This document shows, piece after piece, positions 24,731-33,398 of a stretch of 64,000 nt of DNA. The first letter of the stretch is position 1; each line of letters begins with the position of its first letter. The notes under the pieces are model-generated. The model searched no databases, had not been told where the DNA came from, and worked only from the letters and a program-made list of their open reading frames with translations. The stretch comes from Phormidesmis priestleyi Ana (GTDB lineage Bacteria; Cyanobacteriota; Cyanobacteriia; Phormidesmidales; Phormidesmidaceae): positions 62,001-126,000 of the forward strand of contig LJZR01000009.1 of assembly GCA_001314865.1 (NCBI GenBank). Reading direction: 5' to 3'. A program made the translations under genes and the position numbers.

Positions 24731-25708
24731 CTATCTCAAATCTAAATCTGGTACATATTGGCCAGGGTCTTGCGCAACCCAGCCCGACTCTGAGTTGGTT
24801 CGCACTTCAAAGTACAGAAAGGACGGTTCATTTTCTAACCCTACGCTGCCAATGGGGGTCGCTGCATTCACTAACTGGCCAACCGATACAGAAATACTGC
24901 TGAGATTGGCATATCGCGTTTGTAACCCCTGGGCATGGTTGATGACCACGAGTTGGCCGTAGCCTTCTCGTTCGCCTGTAAAGGCAACGGTGCCTGCATT
25001 GGCTGCTATTACTTCATTGGGTTGCGGAACCGTAAAGGCAACACCACTGTTAAAGACCAATTCGTTACGACTGGTATGAGGCTGCCAGCCATAGCCGCGA
25101 GCGACAGGGACTGGATTAGACAAAGGATACCTCAGCTGCTGGGCAACCGAGGGCGTTGCGATCGCCTCGCCTCCCGACCTGCCACCCCCCAACACGCCTG
25201 GAATAAACACGCGATTAGGCACATCGGCTACACAGCCATTCACTTCAAAGAGTACGTCGGTGCGTCTGCCATAGCGTTCTGCTAAAGCTTGCCAGCTCAT
25301 GCCATTGCCCACCTCTACTACAGCGCCATTAAATGGCGGCACCATAATCGTGGTGCCTGGTGAAAGGCTGCTTCCAAGGCCCGGATTAAACCGAATAAGA
25401 GTACTGGGGGCTAAGCGGTTGGCGGTAGCTATACTCTCAACGGTATCGCCTGCGCTGACTGTGTGGCTGCGCACTCTATCTAGGGCAGATGGACAGCCGG
25501 TTTTGGTTTGGCCGCTGGCTTGAGCAATCGTTTGGGTGCTCGCAGGCGAGATGGTTTGTGCGATCGCTGGTTTGTCAGTGATGTGATAAATGCTAAAGAG
25601 TGCTGCGCCCATGGCTAGCGGCCCTATTAGGCTAGCTGCTCGCGCTGTTTGCGCTAATGGACTAAGGGTAATGAGTTGAAAGAAACGAGTCAGAGAGAAT
25701 TGCGCCAT
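24731..25708 (-). CDS. LysM and degenerate M23 (LytM-like) cell-wall protein
   Basis: 325 residues. A hydrophobic N-terminal segment (about 20-42) acts as signal or anchor. A LysM motif follows (HTVSAGDTVESIATANRL...LIRFNPGL) and then a second LysM-like stretch (GMSWQALAERYGRRTDVLFEVNGC). The C-terminal 110 residues have the M23 fold pattern, but the zinc ligands are gone: the H-x(3)-D region reads NSGVAF, the usual YAHL reads YANL and the usual HLHFE reads FLYFE. It is therefore predicted to bind murein but not cut it, like EnvC/NlpD-type amidase activators. It diverges from the HtrA gene. Confidence 0.85.
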   Translation of the reverse strand: MAQFSLTRFFQLITLSPLAQTARAASLIGPLAMGAALFSIYHITDKPAIAQTISPASTQTIAQASGQTKTGCPSALDRVRSHTVSAGDTVESIATANRLAPSTLIRFNPGLGSSLSPGTTIMVPPFNGAVVEVGNGMSWQALAERYGRRTDVLFEVNGCVADVPNRVFIPGVLGGGRSGGEAIATPSVAQQLRYPLSNPVPVARGYGWQPHTSRNELVFNSGVAFTVPQPNEVIAANAGTVAFTGEREGYGQLVVINHAQGLQTRYANLSSISVSVGQLVNAATPIGSVGLENEPSFLYFEVRTNSESGWVAQDPGQYVPDLDLR

Positions 25709-26142
25709 AAATGTGAGGAGGTTGCCTAAACAGCTGCTTCTTGTTTATGTATAAATTATCTGCATTCGGCGATATCTGCGTAGTGTTCAGCTGAAATAGC
25801 GCGTTTGATAATGCCAGTTTGATAGCGTCAGCTTTGCCTCAGAACTGATTCAGCTATTTATTTAACCAGCTGATCTTCTTCGATAGAATGCTTGATTCTT
25901 CATGGCAGATTGATCATTTTCAGGAGAAGTTTGTCAATATTGGGGAGGCTAAACCGATGAAGGGGAATTTGGAAGGAAAATTAAGCCTTAGCATTAAATG
26001 AATCATTGAACAGGGCAGAACTCGCTACAGTGTAGGGGATGCTATGAACTAAGTTTGAGTGTGGGTGTTGAGATCCTTGACGATTGAGCTATTGATTGAG
26101 CTATCTAATTGAGCTATTGACGGAGACAAGGAAGAGTTAATT
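25709..26142. other. Divergent spacer between the LytM-like and HtrA genes
   Basis: 434 bases holding both promoters. The only structure seen is ATTGAGCTAT repeated three times (26083, 26095, 26108) just before the HtrA Shine-Dalgarno sequence, and TTTGATA-containing near-repeats around 25802-25826. Confidence 0.6.
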
Positions 26143-27372
26143 ATGGGGGTTTCTCCTAAGCACTTGAGCCTCGGTGGGCTGCTGCTTGTACTAGGGGCAG
26201 GGGCAGGCTGGGCAGGTCATAACGCCTTCTCCAGCCGAATGATGCCTAACCAGGCGCTATCAGAAATCCCGACTTCTTCGGTGATTCCGGCTTCTCAGGA
26301 AACAGTGGCCCCAGCGTTGCCAGCCTCAAGACTGCCGATCGACGCTAACTTTATTGCCACTGCCGTGAATCGGGTGGGGCCAAGTGTTGTAAGGATTGAT
26401 GCGTCTCGTTCGGTCAGCAACTCGGGTGAGGCGTTGGATCGACGATTTTTTAAACGATTTTTTGGCGATGAGATACCTAGTTTCCCGGAGCCTAATCAGC
26501 TGCCAGAAAGGTTTGAGCAGGGGACAGGCTCGGGATTTATTCTCAGTGCCGATGGTAAGCTGCTGACTAATGCCCATGTGATTGAAGGGGCCGATAAGGT
26601 AGAAGTGACCCTTAAAGATGGTCGTACCTTTGTGGGTAAAGTCGTTGGTGCAGATCCAGTGACAGATGTTGCTGTGATTAAGATTGAGGCCGAAAATTTG
26701 CCGGTTGCTCCGCTGGGGGCGACCAGTGAGCTTTCGCCTGGGCAGTGGGCGATCGCCATTGGCAATCCTCTGGGTCTCGACAACACCGTCACCGCTGGTA
26801 TCATTAGCGCGCTTGATCGCTCTAGCACTCAAGTCGGCATTTCTGACAAGCGCGTGCAGTTTATCCAAACCGATGCGGCCATTAATCCGGGTAACTCGGG
26901 TGGCCCTTTGCTCAATGCGAATGGCGAGGTGATTGGCGTTAATACGGCCATTCGCGCCGATGCTCAGGGTTTGGGTTTTGCTATTCCGATTGAAACCGCT
27001 AAGCGAATTTCCGATCAGCTGTTTGCAACGGGTAAGGTGCAGCATCCTTACCTGGGCATTCAGATGGTGAATTTGGATGAGGAAATGCGCGATCGCATCA
27101 ATCGAGATAACGAAATCGGCGTCAAAATCAACGAAGTGCGCGGCGTCGTTATTGTGCGCGTCATTGAGGGGACACCTGCGGAAACGGCTGGGCTCCAGCG
27201 TGGCGATATCATTAAGCGCGTGAACGACACGGAGATTTTGAATGTCACGGATGTTCAGTCTCAAGTAGAGCGTGGTGGCATTGATGTCACGCTGCAAGTA
27301 GAAGTCATTCGTGCGGGTAAGCCGCAAGTAATTGCGGTAAAACCGACCGCGCTGCCGCCTGAGCTTCAGTAG
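26143..27372 (+). CDS. HtrA/Deg-type serine protease (HhoA/HhoB/HtrA family)
   Basis: 409 residues. N-terminal signal/anchor helix (LGGLLLVLGAGAGWAGHNAF) directs it to the periplasm or lumen. The protease triad is intact: His in LTNAHVIEGAD (about 145), Asp in VTDVAVIKIE (about 174) and Ser in INPGNSGGPLLN (about 251). One PDZ domain fills about residues 300-400 (YLGIQMVNL..., GTPAETAGLQRGDIIKRVND). It degrades or refolds damaged envelope proteins. AAGGAAGAG precedes the ATG. Which of the cyanobacterial paralogues (HtrA, HhoA, HhoB) cannot be decided from one member. Confidence 0.95.
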   Translation: MGVSPKHLSLGGLLLVLGAGAGWAGHNAFSSRMMPNQALSEIPTSSVIPASQETVAPALPASRLPIDANFIATAVNRVGPSVVRIDASRSVSNSGEALDRRFFKRFFGDEIPSFPEPNQLPERFEQGTGSGFILSADGKLLTNAHVIEGADKVEVTLKDGRTFVGKVVGADPVTDVAVIKIEAENLPVAPLGATSELSPGQWAIAIGNPLGLDNTVTAGIISALDRSSTQVGISDKRVQFIQTDAAINPGNSGGPLLNANGEVIGVNTAIRADAQGLGFAIPIETAKRISDQLFATGKVQHPYLGIQMVNLDEEMRDRINRDNEIGVKINEVRGVVIVRVIEGTPAETAGLQRGDIIKRVNDTEILNVTDVQSQVERGGIDVTLQVEVIRAGKPQVIAVKPTALPPELQ

Positions 27373-27398
27373 CCGTTAAAAAACAAATTACAAAACAA

Positions 27399-27439
27399 AA
27401 GCCCTGCTGTCGCTGGACTTCCATCCGACAGCAGGGCTT
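27399..27439. terminator. Bidirectional terminator between HtrA and DUF760 genes
   Basis: Perfect 14-bp arms AAGCCCTGCTGTCG / CGACAGCAGGGCTT with a 13-base loop, located between the two converging gene ends. Confidence 0.85.
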
Positions 27440-27471
27440 CTATTAATCTGGTTCGTGTGATCAGGACTGCT

Positions 27472-27834
27472 CTAATCGTCGTCGTCTTTAGTGTCTGAAG
27501 ACTCTAAATCCAGAGATCCAAGTAAGTTAGTTTCTAACTCCATCCGCTGTTCCATTTGGCGAAGGAAGTAGCCGGTCATCATCGCTGAAGCGAGCAACCC
27601 AGCCAAGTTTTCTCGATCAGTGCTGATTTGGACATTGAAACCATCCGCTGGCAAAACGCCGACTAGGCCTTGCACATTGTGCGAAACGATTTGCTTGATT
27701 TCACTGCTAACTGACTGGGCGACGCGACTGAGTACCTCAGGGGGCTGGTGCTGTAGATAGTTCAGAAGCTCATTGGATTTGCTGTCCTCTGGATTCAGGC
27801 TAATGAAGTCTGCATGTTCAGGATTGAAAGCCAT
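27472..27834 (-). CDS. DUF760 family protein
   Basis: 120 residues. ELLNYLQHQPPEVLSRVAQSVSSEIKQIVSHNVQGLVGVLP and LAGLLASAMMTGYFLRQMEQRMELE match the DUF760 family shared by cyanobacteria and plastids. It is all helical with no signal peptide, and the tail is acidic. Molecular function is not established. Stands alone. Confidence 0.88.
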   Translation of the reverse strand: MAFNPEHADFISLNPEDSKSNELLNYLQHQPPEVLSRVAQSVSSEIKQIVSHNVQGLVGVLPADGFNVQISTDRENLAGLLASAMMTGYFLRQMEQRMELETNLLGSLDLESSDTKDDDD

Positions 27835-28028
27835 AGAGATATTGCATAACTGCTATTTAGCTTACCCGTTCAGATTGCTATTTCAATGGGTGAATGCTCA
27901 CGGGCGGAGGTCTATCCATTTATTCAAAAAATCTGTGATCTTATGATCTTTAAAGGTTGCTATTGACAGCTTAACGAATAATGAGCCCACTCTGCATTTT
28001 CTTCAGGTTCGCTGTTGCTAGCAGTTGT

Positions 28029-28889
28029 TTATTTTGTGGGTTCTACAACTTCTGAGGTATCCTCCAAACTCTGCTCAACACTCAGCTCAACACTCTGCTC
28101 AACACTCTGCTGAACATCAAAATATTCACTTTCTGAAGCGTTGGTGACCTGTTCTAGTACGGTGTCTGAAAGGAGCGATCCGCCTGAAGGCTCAACGGCT
28201 CCGGAGAGCACTGCGATTTCTTCTGCGTTGTAATGCGCTTCTGTGCGCTCATCTTCTTCATTGAAGGGGGCAACCTTTTCTGGGGCTGCTTCCTCTATGG
28301 TTTCCTCTATGGCTTCCTCAATAGCTTCTGCTGTGCTTTCTTTTTTGCTTTCTTTTTTGCTTTTTGCTTTGCCTTCTGCTTGGCTTTCTTCCTCAATGGG
28401 CTTTGGCAGTCTTAGGTTGGTAATTTCAGGTAGCTTGTCGATTTCAAAATGCTGATAAAACTTCTCGGTAATTTGTAGCCACGATGAGCGACCGTCCGAC
28501 TGGCGGCGTTTTTTGATAAATCCCTGTTCTACCAAATCGGGCACATGTTGATACACGCCGGAGCCTCGTAGCTCTACGAGTTCGTTTTGAGCAATGGGGC
28601 CTCTTAGGGCGATCGCTGCTAGCGTCCGGAGTGCGCCTAAGCCAATGTCTAACGGCACAATACTATCCACGAGCGGTTTAAACACCTCTCTAAGCTGAAG
28701 CGCATAGCCTTCTTCAGTTTCAGCGATTTCTAGCGCACCTTCCCGATGGGCATATTCGCTCATTAGCTCAATTAAGCCTTCTTCCGCGCTGTCTTTGTCG
28801 CACCGGGCAAATTCGGCAATTTGAGCAATCTTCAAAGGCTGCGCTTTGAGATAAAGAATCGCTTCGATGGTATTGGCAAGGCGAGCCAT
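28029..28889 (-). CDS. scpB: Segregation and condensation protein B with acidic extension
   Basis: 286 residues. The first 165 residues are the ScpB double winged-helix: LANTIEAILYLKAQPLKIAQIAEF, GYALQLREVFKPLV, LRTLAAIALRGPIAQNELVELRGSGVYQHVPDLVEQGFI. ScpB joins ScpA and SMC in the bacterial condensin. The remaining 120 residues are Glu-rich and repetitive (EEAIEEAIEETIEE, EQSVEQSVELSVEQS), an extension beyond the usual ScpB length that looks disordered. It lies 14 bases after the ABC ATPase gene on the same strand, so the two are probably co-transcribed. scpA is not in the window. Confidence 0.93.
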   Translation of the reverse strand: MARLANTIEAILYLKAQPLKIAQIAEFARCDKDSAEEGLIELMSEYAHREGALEIAETEEGYALQLREVFKPLVDSIVPLDIGLGALRTLAAIALRGPIAQNELVELRGSGVYQHVPDLVEQGFIKKRRQSDGRSSWLQITEKFYQHFEIDKLPEITNLRLPKPIEEESQAEGKAKSKKESKKESTAEAIEEAIEETIEEAAPEKVAPFNEEDERTEAHYNAEEIAVLSGAVEPSGGSLLSDTVLEQVTNASESEYFDVQQSVEQSVELSVEQSLEDTSEVVEPTK

Positions 28890-28903
28890 ATAGGTACTTC
28901 ATA

Positions 28904-29758
28904 TCAATCTAAATTGCGACCTGTCAGCTCTACAAAAATATCTTCGAGGTTGGCCGGTCGCGTCATCATACCCGTTTTGTCTGGCTGTCCGTCAAGATAC
29001 TGGTTAGCCGCCTCTAGCGTTGGGAAAAACAAATATTCCCAACGGTCTCCCTTTTGCTTCATGACAATGCCTTCGCCGTGTTTGGCACGGAGCTCTTGTA
29101 GGGTGCCGCTTTCAATGAGTTGGCCCTGATCCATGATGCCGATGCGATCGCACAAATACTCCACCTCCTCCATATAGTGAGTTGTCAGCAGCATCGTCAT
29201 GCCTTGGTCCTTGTTGAGCCCCTTAATAATCTCCCACAGCCGCCTACGAGTCTGCGGATCTAGCCCAACAGTCGGCTCATCCAAAAATAAAATACTGGGC
29301 TGATGCAACAGGGCACGGGCAATTTGTAGACGGCGTTTCATTCCACCCGAGAGCGTTTTAACCTTATCTTGAGCGCGATCCGTCAGCTCTACATAGTCTA
29401 GCCAGCGGCGAATATCGTTTTTTCGCTGCCCTGCTGGAATATGGTGCATGCGCCCATGAAACTCCATATTTTCCCAAACCGTCATATCTGCATCTACGCT
29501 GATCTGCTGCAAGACCACGCCAATTTGGCTACGCACCTGAGCCGCCTGACGGCTAACGTCATAGCCCGCAACGACAATGTCACCCTGCGTCTGCTGTGCT
29601 AGCGTCGTTAGCATCCGAATCGTCGTAGATTTCCCAGCCCCATTTGGCCCTAGCAGCCCAAAAATCTCTCCTGGTTGAATGGCGAGTGATAAATCGTTCA
29701 CCACGCAGGTATTGTTATAAACCTTGTGGACATTTTGCAAAGAAACCGCTGCCACCAT
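28904..29758 (-). CDS. ABC transporter ATP-binding protein (ABC-2/DrrA type)
   Basis: 284 residues. Walker A LLGPNGAGKST, signature TLSGGMKRRLQIARAL, Walker B ILFLDEPTVGLDP and switch LLTTHYMEEVEYLCDR are all canonical, and the C-terminal part is of the DrrA/CcmA-like type that pairs with ABC-2 permeases. No permease gene is adjacent; the next gene downstream is scpB. Substrate unknown. The permease partner must lie elsewhere. Confidence 0.92.
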   Translation of the reverse strand: MVAAVSLQNVHKVYNNTCVVNDLSLAIQPGEIFGLLGPNGAGKSTTIRMLTTLAQQTQGDIVVAGYDVSRQAAQVRSQIGVVLQQISVDADMTVWENMEFHGRMHHIPAGQRKNDIRRWLDYVELTDRAQDKVKTLSGGMKRRLQIARALLHQPSILFLDEPTVGLDPQTRRRLWEIIKGLNKDQGMTMLLTTHYMEEVEYLCDRIGIMDQGQLIESGTLQELRAKHGEGIVMKQKGDRWEYLFFPTLEAANQYLDGQPDKTGMMTRPANLEDIFVELTGRNLD

Positions 29759-29892
29759 CTATTCAAACCCAAACCGCTTTTGTTAATAAATCCAGCCTAT
29801 AGCAGATTCTCCCGATCATCCTGATTAAAGTACTCTCTTTGCCCTCCTTCCAAACGCTCCAAGTCCTGACACTCCTGGTTCTCTGAATTCTT

Positions 29893-30255
29893 ATGCGTGC
29901 TCATATTTATAACGAAGTTCTCTTTATCCGTAATGAAGATGTTCCCCCTTACAAAAAAAAGGGATCGATGGTTCGCAATAGCTACTTCTGGGCGCTTAAA
30001 TCCATCTCAGATCGCGCGCCATTTGAAAAAGACTGGGAATTTGAGCAAAGCGTATGGCTAGCACTTACCCGAATGCTGACGTCTTTTGCCGAATCTGGAT
30101 ATCTAGGCCTCAAAGAAACCCAGCTAGAATTTGAGCCAGATGACGACATTCCAGCTCTCTTAAAGCCAATGGCGACCTGGTACGACCCAGCGGACTACGA
30201 AGAAACCAAAGCTGAAGAAGATATGCATGCCAATAGAAGCAATAGTCGCTGGTGA
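29893..30255 (+). CDS. Conserved hypothetical protein, 120 residues
   Basis: Starts MRAHIYNEVLFIRNEDVPPY and has a compact aromatic- and acid-rich sequence ending in a charged tail. No signal peptide, membrane helix or known motif. Codon use and a strong terminator 58 bases after the stop support a real gene. It diverges from the ABC ATPase gene. I do not recognise the family. Confidence 0.72.
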   Translation: MRAHIYNEVLFIRNEDVPPYKKKGSMVRNSYFWALKSISDRAPFEKDWEFEQSVWLALTRMLTSFAESGYLGLKETQLEFEPDDDIPALLKPMATWYDPADYEETKAEEDMHANRSNSRW

Positions 30256-30312
30256 TTGCTCAAAACAAGTCGCTTTAGAAGCCTCTCGCCTCACAAAAAC
30301 CTATCGCCTCAC

Positions 30313-30358
30313 AAAGAAGAGGGGGAGAAACGCCTGACGGTTTCTCCCCCTCTTCTTT
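30313..30358. terminator. Bidirectional terminator (19-bp arms)
   Basis: AAAGAAGAGGGGGAGAAAC and its perfect complement around an 8-base loop, between the 120-residue gene and the converging hli gene; T-runs occur on both strands. Confidence 0.92.
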
Positions 30359-30391
30359 TGAAGCCTGATTTTAAGAGGCTAAGGTGCTGAA

Positions 30392-30562
30392 CTACATCAG
30401 ACCTAGCTGCTCCAAAATGCCTTTGCCAGACAGCATCTCAGTTACAATTGCGGCTACAAAGCCAATCATAGCGAGTCTACCATTCCAGGTTTCAGCAAAT
30501 TCAGTAAATCCAAGCTTAGCCGGTGCGTTGGTCGTCGGTGAAGTTGCAGGTGCATCTTTCAT
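30392..30562 (-). CDS. High-light-inducible protein (one-helix LHC-like, HLIP/SCP)
   Basis: 56 residues, ATG 30562 to TAG 30392. The sequence KLGFTEFAETWNGRLAMIGF followed by VAAIVTEMLSGKGILEQLGLM carries the chlorophyll-binding ExxNGRxAMxGF motif of the LHC superfamily in a single membrane helix, the definition of a HLIP. Such proteins bind chlorophyll and carotenoid in the thylakoid and protect photosystem assembly under strong light. The N-terminal 15 residues are Ala/Thr/Pro-rich. A HLR1-type site lies 43-60 bases upstream, fitting light-stress control by RpaB. The overlapping open frame on the plus strand is an antisense shadow. Confidence 0.95.
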   Translation of the reverse strand: MKDAPATSPTTNAPAKLGFTEFAETWNGRLAMIGFVAAIVTEMLSGKGILEQLGLM

Positions 30563-30604
30563 AGAATCGTTTCCTCAATTTAGGTTAGGTTAAGTTCGGT
30601 CATC

Positions 30605-30622
30605 CTTGTAAAGAAGTGTAAC
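30605..30622 (-). promoter_or_regulatory. HLR1-like (RpaB) site upstream of hli
   Basis: On the minus strand GTTACACTTCTTTACAAG has two TTACA half-sites with the exact 10-base spacing of the HLR1 consensus (G/T)TTACAWWNN(G/T)TTACAWW, with one W mismatch in each half. A third half-site, GTTACAAT, lies 20 bases further upstream (30635-30642), in phase. HLR1 is the binding site of the response regulator RpaB at high-light genes. Confidence 0.65.
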
Positions 30623-30720
30623 AGATAAAAAAAGATTGTAACAATCTCTTGGGGTTAGATTCATCTGGACTTGCTGACAACCCGAGAAAATTGCGTACCT
30701 GAAGCCTTGATCAGGATGAT

Positions 30721-30784
30721 GTAGATCTAGATATTCGTAGATCTAGATATTCGTAGATCTAGATATTCGTAGATCTAGATATTC
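30721..30784. repeat. 16-bp tandem repeat, four copies, overlapping the hemJ stop
   Basis: Four exact copies of GTAGATCTAGATATTC, with a partial fifth. The last copies run into the end of hemJ, so the final residues and the stop codon of hemJ lie in the repeat. Each unit contains AGATCT and TCTAGA. Confidence 0.92.
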
Positions 30785-31377
30785 GTAGATACCAGCTCAC
30801 TTGTCTCTAGTTCAGTTTCTAGCTCAGCGATTTCTCGCTCTTTATCCAACCTGCGTTTGCGAGCATACAGCTGAATGGTAATTACAAAAGATAGCACCAG
30901 TCCTGCAATCAGCCAGGTTGTGGCACTTGTCGGGAAGCTGTTTTGAAAAATTACCAGCATCACAATTGTCACCAGCAGCAACGTTGGTCCTTCGTTTAAG
31001 GCCCGCAGTTGCTTAGGGCCCCACTTGCACTCATCTTGAGCGAGCTGCTTACGTAACTTGGCACAGTACAGGTGATACCCCACAAGCACCGCTACAAATG
31101 CAAGCTTTGCGTGCATCCAGCCTTCGTGCAGCACGCTAGGTCGTTGCCATAGCAGCCCACCTGCCATTGCCAGGGTCAGTAGCATTCCTGGCGTTGTAAT
31201 AATTTTCAGCAGACGGGTTTCCATAATGGCGTACTGCTTTTTTAAGATGCTACGAGCGGGTTCTGGCTCAGCTTCAGCCTCTACATGGTAAATAAACAAA
31301 CGCACCAGATAAAACAAGCCTGCAAACCAGACCACAACACCGATAATATGAAACGCCTTAAACCAGTAGTAAGCCAT
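30775..31377 (-). CDS. hemJ: Protoporphyrinogen oxidase HemJ
   Basis: 200 residues, four to five membrane helices. MAYYWFKAFHIIGVVVWFAGLFYLVRLFIYH with its conserved His and the later YAIMETRLLKIITTPGMLLTLAMAG and LHEGWMHAKLAFV identify HemJ (UPF0093), which oxidises protoporphyrinogen IX to protoporphyrin IX in heme and chlorophyll synthesis in most cyanobacteria. The C-terminal Glu/Lys-rich tail enters the 16-bp repeat at the stop codon. Stands alone between hli and menB. Confidence 0.94.
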   Translation of the reverse strand: MAYYWFKAFHIIGVVVWFAGLFYLVRLFIYHVEAEAEPEPARSILKKQYAIMETRLLKIITTPGMLLTLAMAGGLLWQRPSVLHEGWMHAKLAFVAVLVGYHLYCAKLRKQLAQDECKWGPKQLRALNEGPTLLLVTIVMLVIFQNSFPTSATTWLIAGLVLSFVITIQLYARKRRLDKEREIAELETELETSELVSTNI

Positions 31378-31539
31378 TAAGTAATAAAGTCAAAAGTTAC
31401 CGGACCTCTTCTATTTTCCGCTAGTGGCTTATATTTTGGTCGCTTAGCTCATAGGTTCTTAACGTTCGTTTATGCTGCTGACAAGCCGAGTGCTCGTCAA
31501 ACATTTGTCAATTCGTTATCAAAACGCAGAAAACAGCTT

Positions 31540-32376
31540 ATGCAAGTTACATGGCAGTCCGTCAAAAACTACGAAGATATCCTCTATCACAAGGCCACAG
31601 ACGGCATTGCCAAAATTACCATCAACCGCCCGCACAAGCGCAATGCCTTTAGGCCCAAAACCGTATTTGAACTGTATGATGCCTTTTGCGACGCTCGCGA
31701 GGATACACGAATCGGTGTTATTTTGCTCACTGGCATGGGGCCGCACACCGATGGTAAATATGCCTTTTGCTCAGGCGGCGATCAAAGCGTCAGAGGCGAA
31801 GCGGGCTACGTGGGTGATGATGGCGTGCCTCGACTGAACGTACTCGACCTTCAGCGACTGATTCGCTCTATGCCCAAGGTGGTCATCGCTCTTGTGGCTG
31901 GTTATGCCATCGGTGGCGGGCATGTCTTACACCTAGTTTGTGACTTGACCATCGCCGCGGACAATGCAATTTTTGGCCAAACTGGACCCAAGGTCGGCAG
32001 TTTTGATGGTGGATTTGGTGCGGGTTACATGGCCCGCATCGTCGGCCAAAAAAAAGCACGTGAAATTTGGTTTCTTTGCCGCCAGTATGATGCGGAGCAA
32101 GCCTTAGAGATGGGATTGGTCAATACAGTGGTTCCCATTGCTGAGCTAGAGACAGAAGGCATTACCTGGGCCAAGGAGATTCTGCAGAAAAGCCCTATCG
32201 CTATTCGCTGTCTCAAATCGGCGTTCAATGCCGACTGCGACGGTCAGGCGGGCTTGCAAGAACTCGCAGGCAACGCAACACTGCTGTATTACCTCAGTGA
32301 AGAGGGTGCAGAAGGTAAGAATGCATTTTTAGAAAAGAGGGAGCCTAACTTTAGGCAATATCCATGGCTACCTTAA
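31540..32376 (+). CDS. menB: 1,4-dihydroxy-2-naphthoyl-CoA synthase
   Basis: 278 residues of the crotonase fold. [18 protein letters not shown], the oxyanion region [54 protein letters not shown] and the C-terminal [14 protein letters not shown] are diagnostic for MenB. It closes the naphthoquinone ring in phylloquinone synthesis, the photosystem I cofactor. ATG 31540 begins the usual [14 protein letters not shown]. No other men genes are in the window. Confidence 0.96.
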   Translation: MQVTWQSVKNYEDILYHKATDGIAKITINRPHKRNAFRPKTVFELYDAFCDAREDTRIGVILLTGMGPHTDGKYAFCSGGDQSVRGEAGYVGDDGVPRLNVLDLQRLIRSMPKVVIALVAGYAIGGGHVLHLVCDLTIAADNAIFGQTGPKVGSFDGGFGAGYMARIVGQKKAREIWFLCRQYDAEQALEMGLVNTVVPIAELETEGITWAKEILQKSPIAIRCLKSAFNADCDGQAGLQELAGNATLLYYLSEEGAEGKNAFLEKREPNFRQYPWLP

Positions 32377-32647
32377 GAACCGCTTGTGAAGTTGCTGTAG
32401 GGCTTAAGGACTGCATTCCACAAAGCTATCCTGGCTTCATTTTGCGGCCCCTCTCATCTCATAAGTTTTCTGATAGATTTATCAATGCTTAGTATATTTT
32501 CTGACTTTTATAAGTGACAAGAGTTCGGGATAGAAGAAGTTTATTGCGAAAAGTTAAGTGGTTGACAAGAATTGTTCTTGGGGATCGCAGGTGATTGAAC
32601 TATATTGCCCTGAGAAAGCGACCGAGGAAATATAGAAAAATGGGTTT

Positions 32648-32899
32648 CTATGCAGCGACAATTACTTTTTCTTTTCTGGGCAAAACGGTCGGCTCTGGGG
32701 TCAAATTTGCAGGTGACCACTCCGTGATCCCCACACGCTTTTCAGACTCATCTTGAAAGCGTGAAATCCCTAGACTACAGGCTTTCCATTGAGAAGCCAC
32801 GGGGACATTTAGTTGGCTGCATGTGCCACCTCTTCTGCCTTCATGCGTGTAAAAATGGCACAACCCACAACGAGACATTTCGCACTTTGAAGAAGCCAT
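32648..32899 (-). CDS. Small cysteine-rich protein, unknown function
   Basis: 83 residues. Cys at about 6, 11, 14, 27 and 41 are spaced C-x4-C-x2-C-x12-C-x13-C in MASSKCEMSRCGLCHFYTHEGRRGG...C...WKAC. The arrangement, with adjacent His and Arg, suggests a metal site (zinc or Fe-S). The sequence after residue 45 is charged and less ordered. No signal peptide. It looks like a cyanobacterial conserved hypothetical, but I cannot name the family. The spacer before menB on the other side has no clear terminator. Confidence 0.75.
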   Translation of the reverse strand: MASSKCEMSRCGLCHFYTHEGRRGGTCSQLNVPVASQWKACSLGISRFQDESEKRVGITEWSPANLTPEPTVLPRKEKVIVAA

Positions 32900-33398
32900 A
32901 GTAAGCGTTTTTTAAACCTCTGGTTTGTTTACTTATGATGGCTTAATGAAGAAGCTCTATTTTTACTCATAAAAGTCTTGGAGCTATTGCCACAAGGACA
33001 AGAACAACCTACTTTGATGCTGTGGCCGACTTTATCTTTTCTTTAGGTTTTGTTAAAGAAGCGACACAGGTTTGGTGGCAAGCGTTCTACCAGATTTGGT
33101 GGGTCGTAAAAATACGGGGATCAGGTCGTAATAATAGTCAAAATGATCGGTATATAGAACTGCCTTTGGTCCCATTTAAGCTGGGCGATATTCAGCGTTG
33201 TATCAAAACGTTATTTTTATTTTTTCAGAGATTTATCTAGCGCTTTAGTAGGCCTTTTGTGCTTTTCTAAGACACTTTTTATGGTCTTTAACTTTATATT
33301 TGACCCTTCAATTTATATTTGACCTTTTGTCCTTGGCGGAACCAGTGCTTCTTTGCCTTTTTGCTTTGGCTTTTTGCTTTATTTTTGCTTTATTAAAT
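32900..33398. other. Spacer with no supported gene
   Basis: About 500 bases upstream of the Cys-rich gene and downstream of the DUF721 gene, both on the minus strand. It is T-rich on the plus strand, with TTTGCTTT and ATTTGACC near-repeats around 33295-33395. A 72-codon plus-strand frame from a GTG at 33022 has no protein-like features. Nothing else seen. Confidence 0.55.

Noticed and set aside
30384-30593. Plus-strand 69-codon frame over the hli region
   Set aside because: Antisense to the clear HLIP gene on the minus strand.
30721-30784. Possible CRISPR array
   Set aside because: Units are contiguous 16-mers with no unique spacers; the same holds for the other tandem repeats in the window.
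33022-33240. Plus-strand 72-codon frame from a GTG
   Set aside because: No Shine-Dalgarno sequence, no recognised motif, aromatic-rich random-looking composition; kept as spacer.
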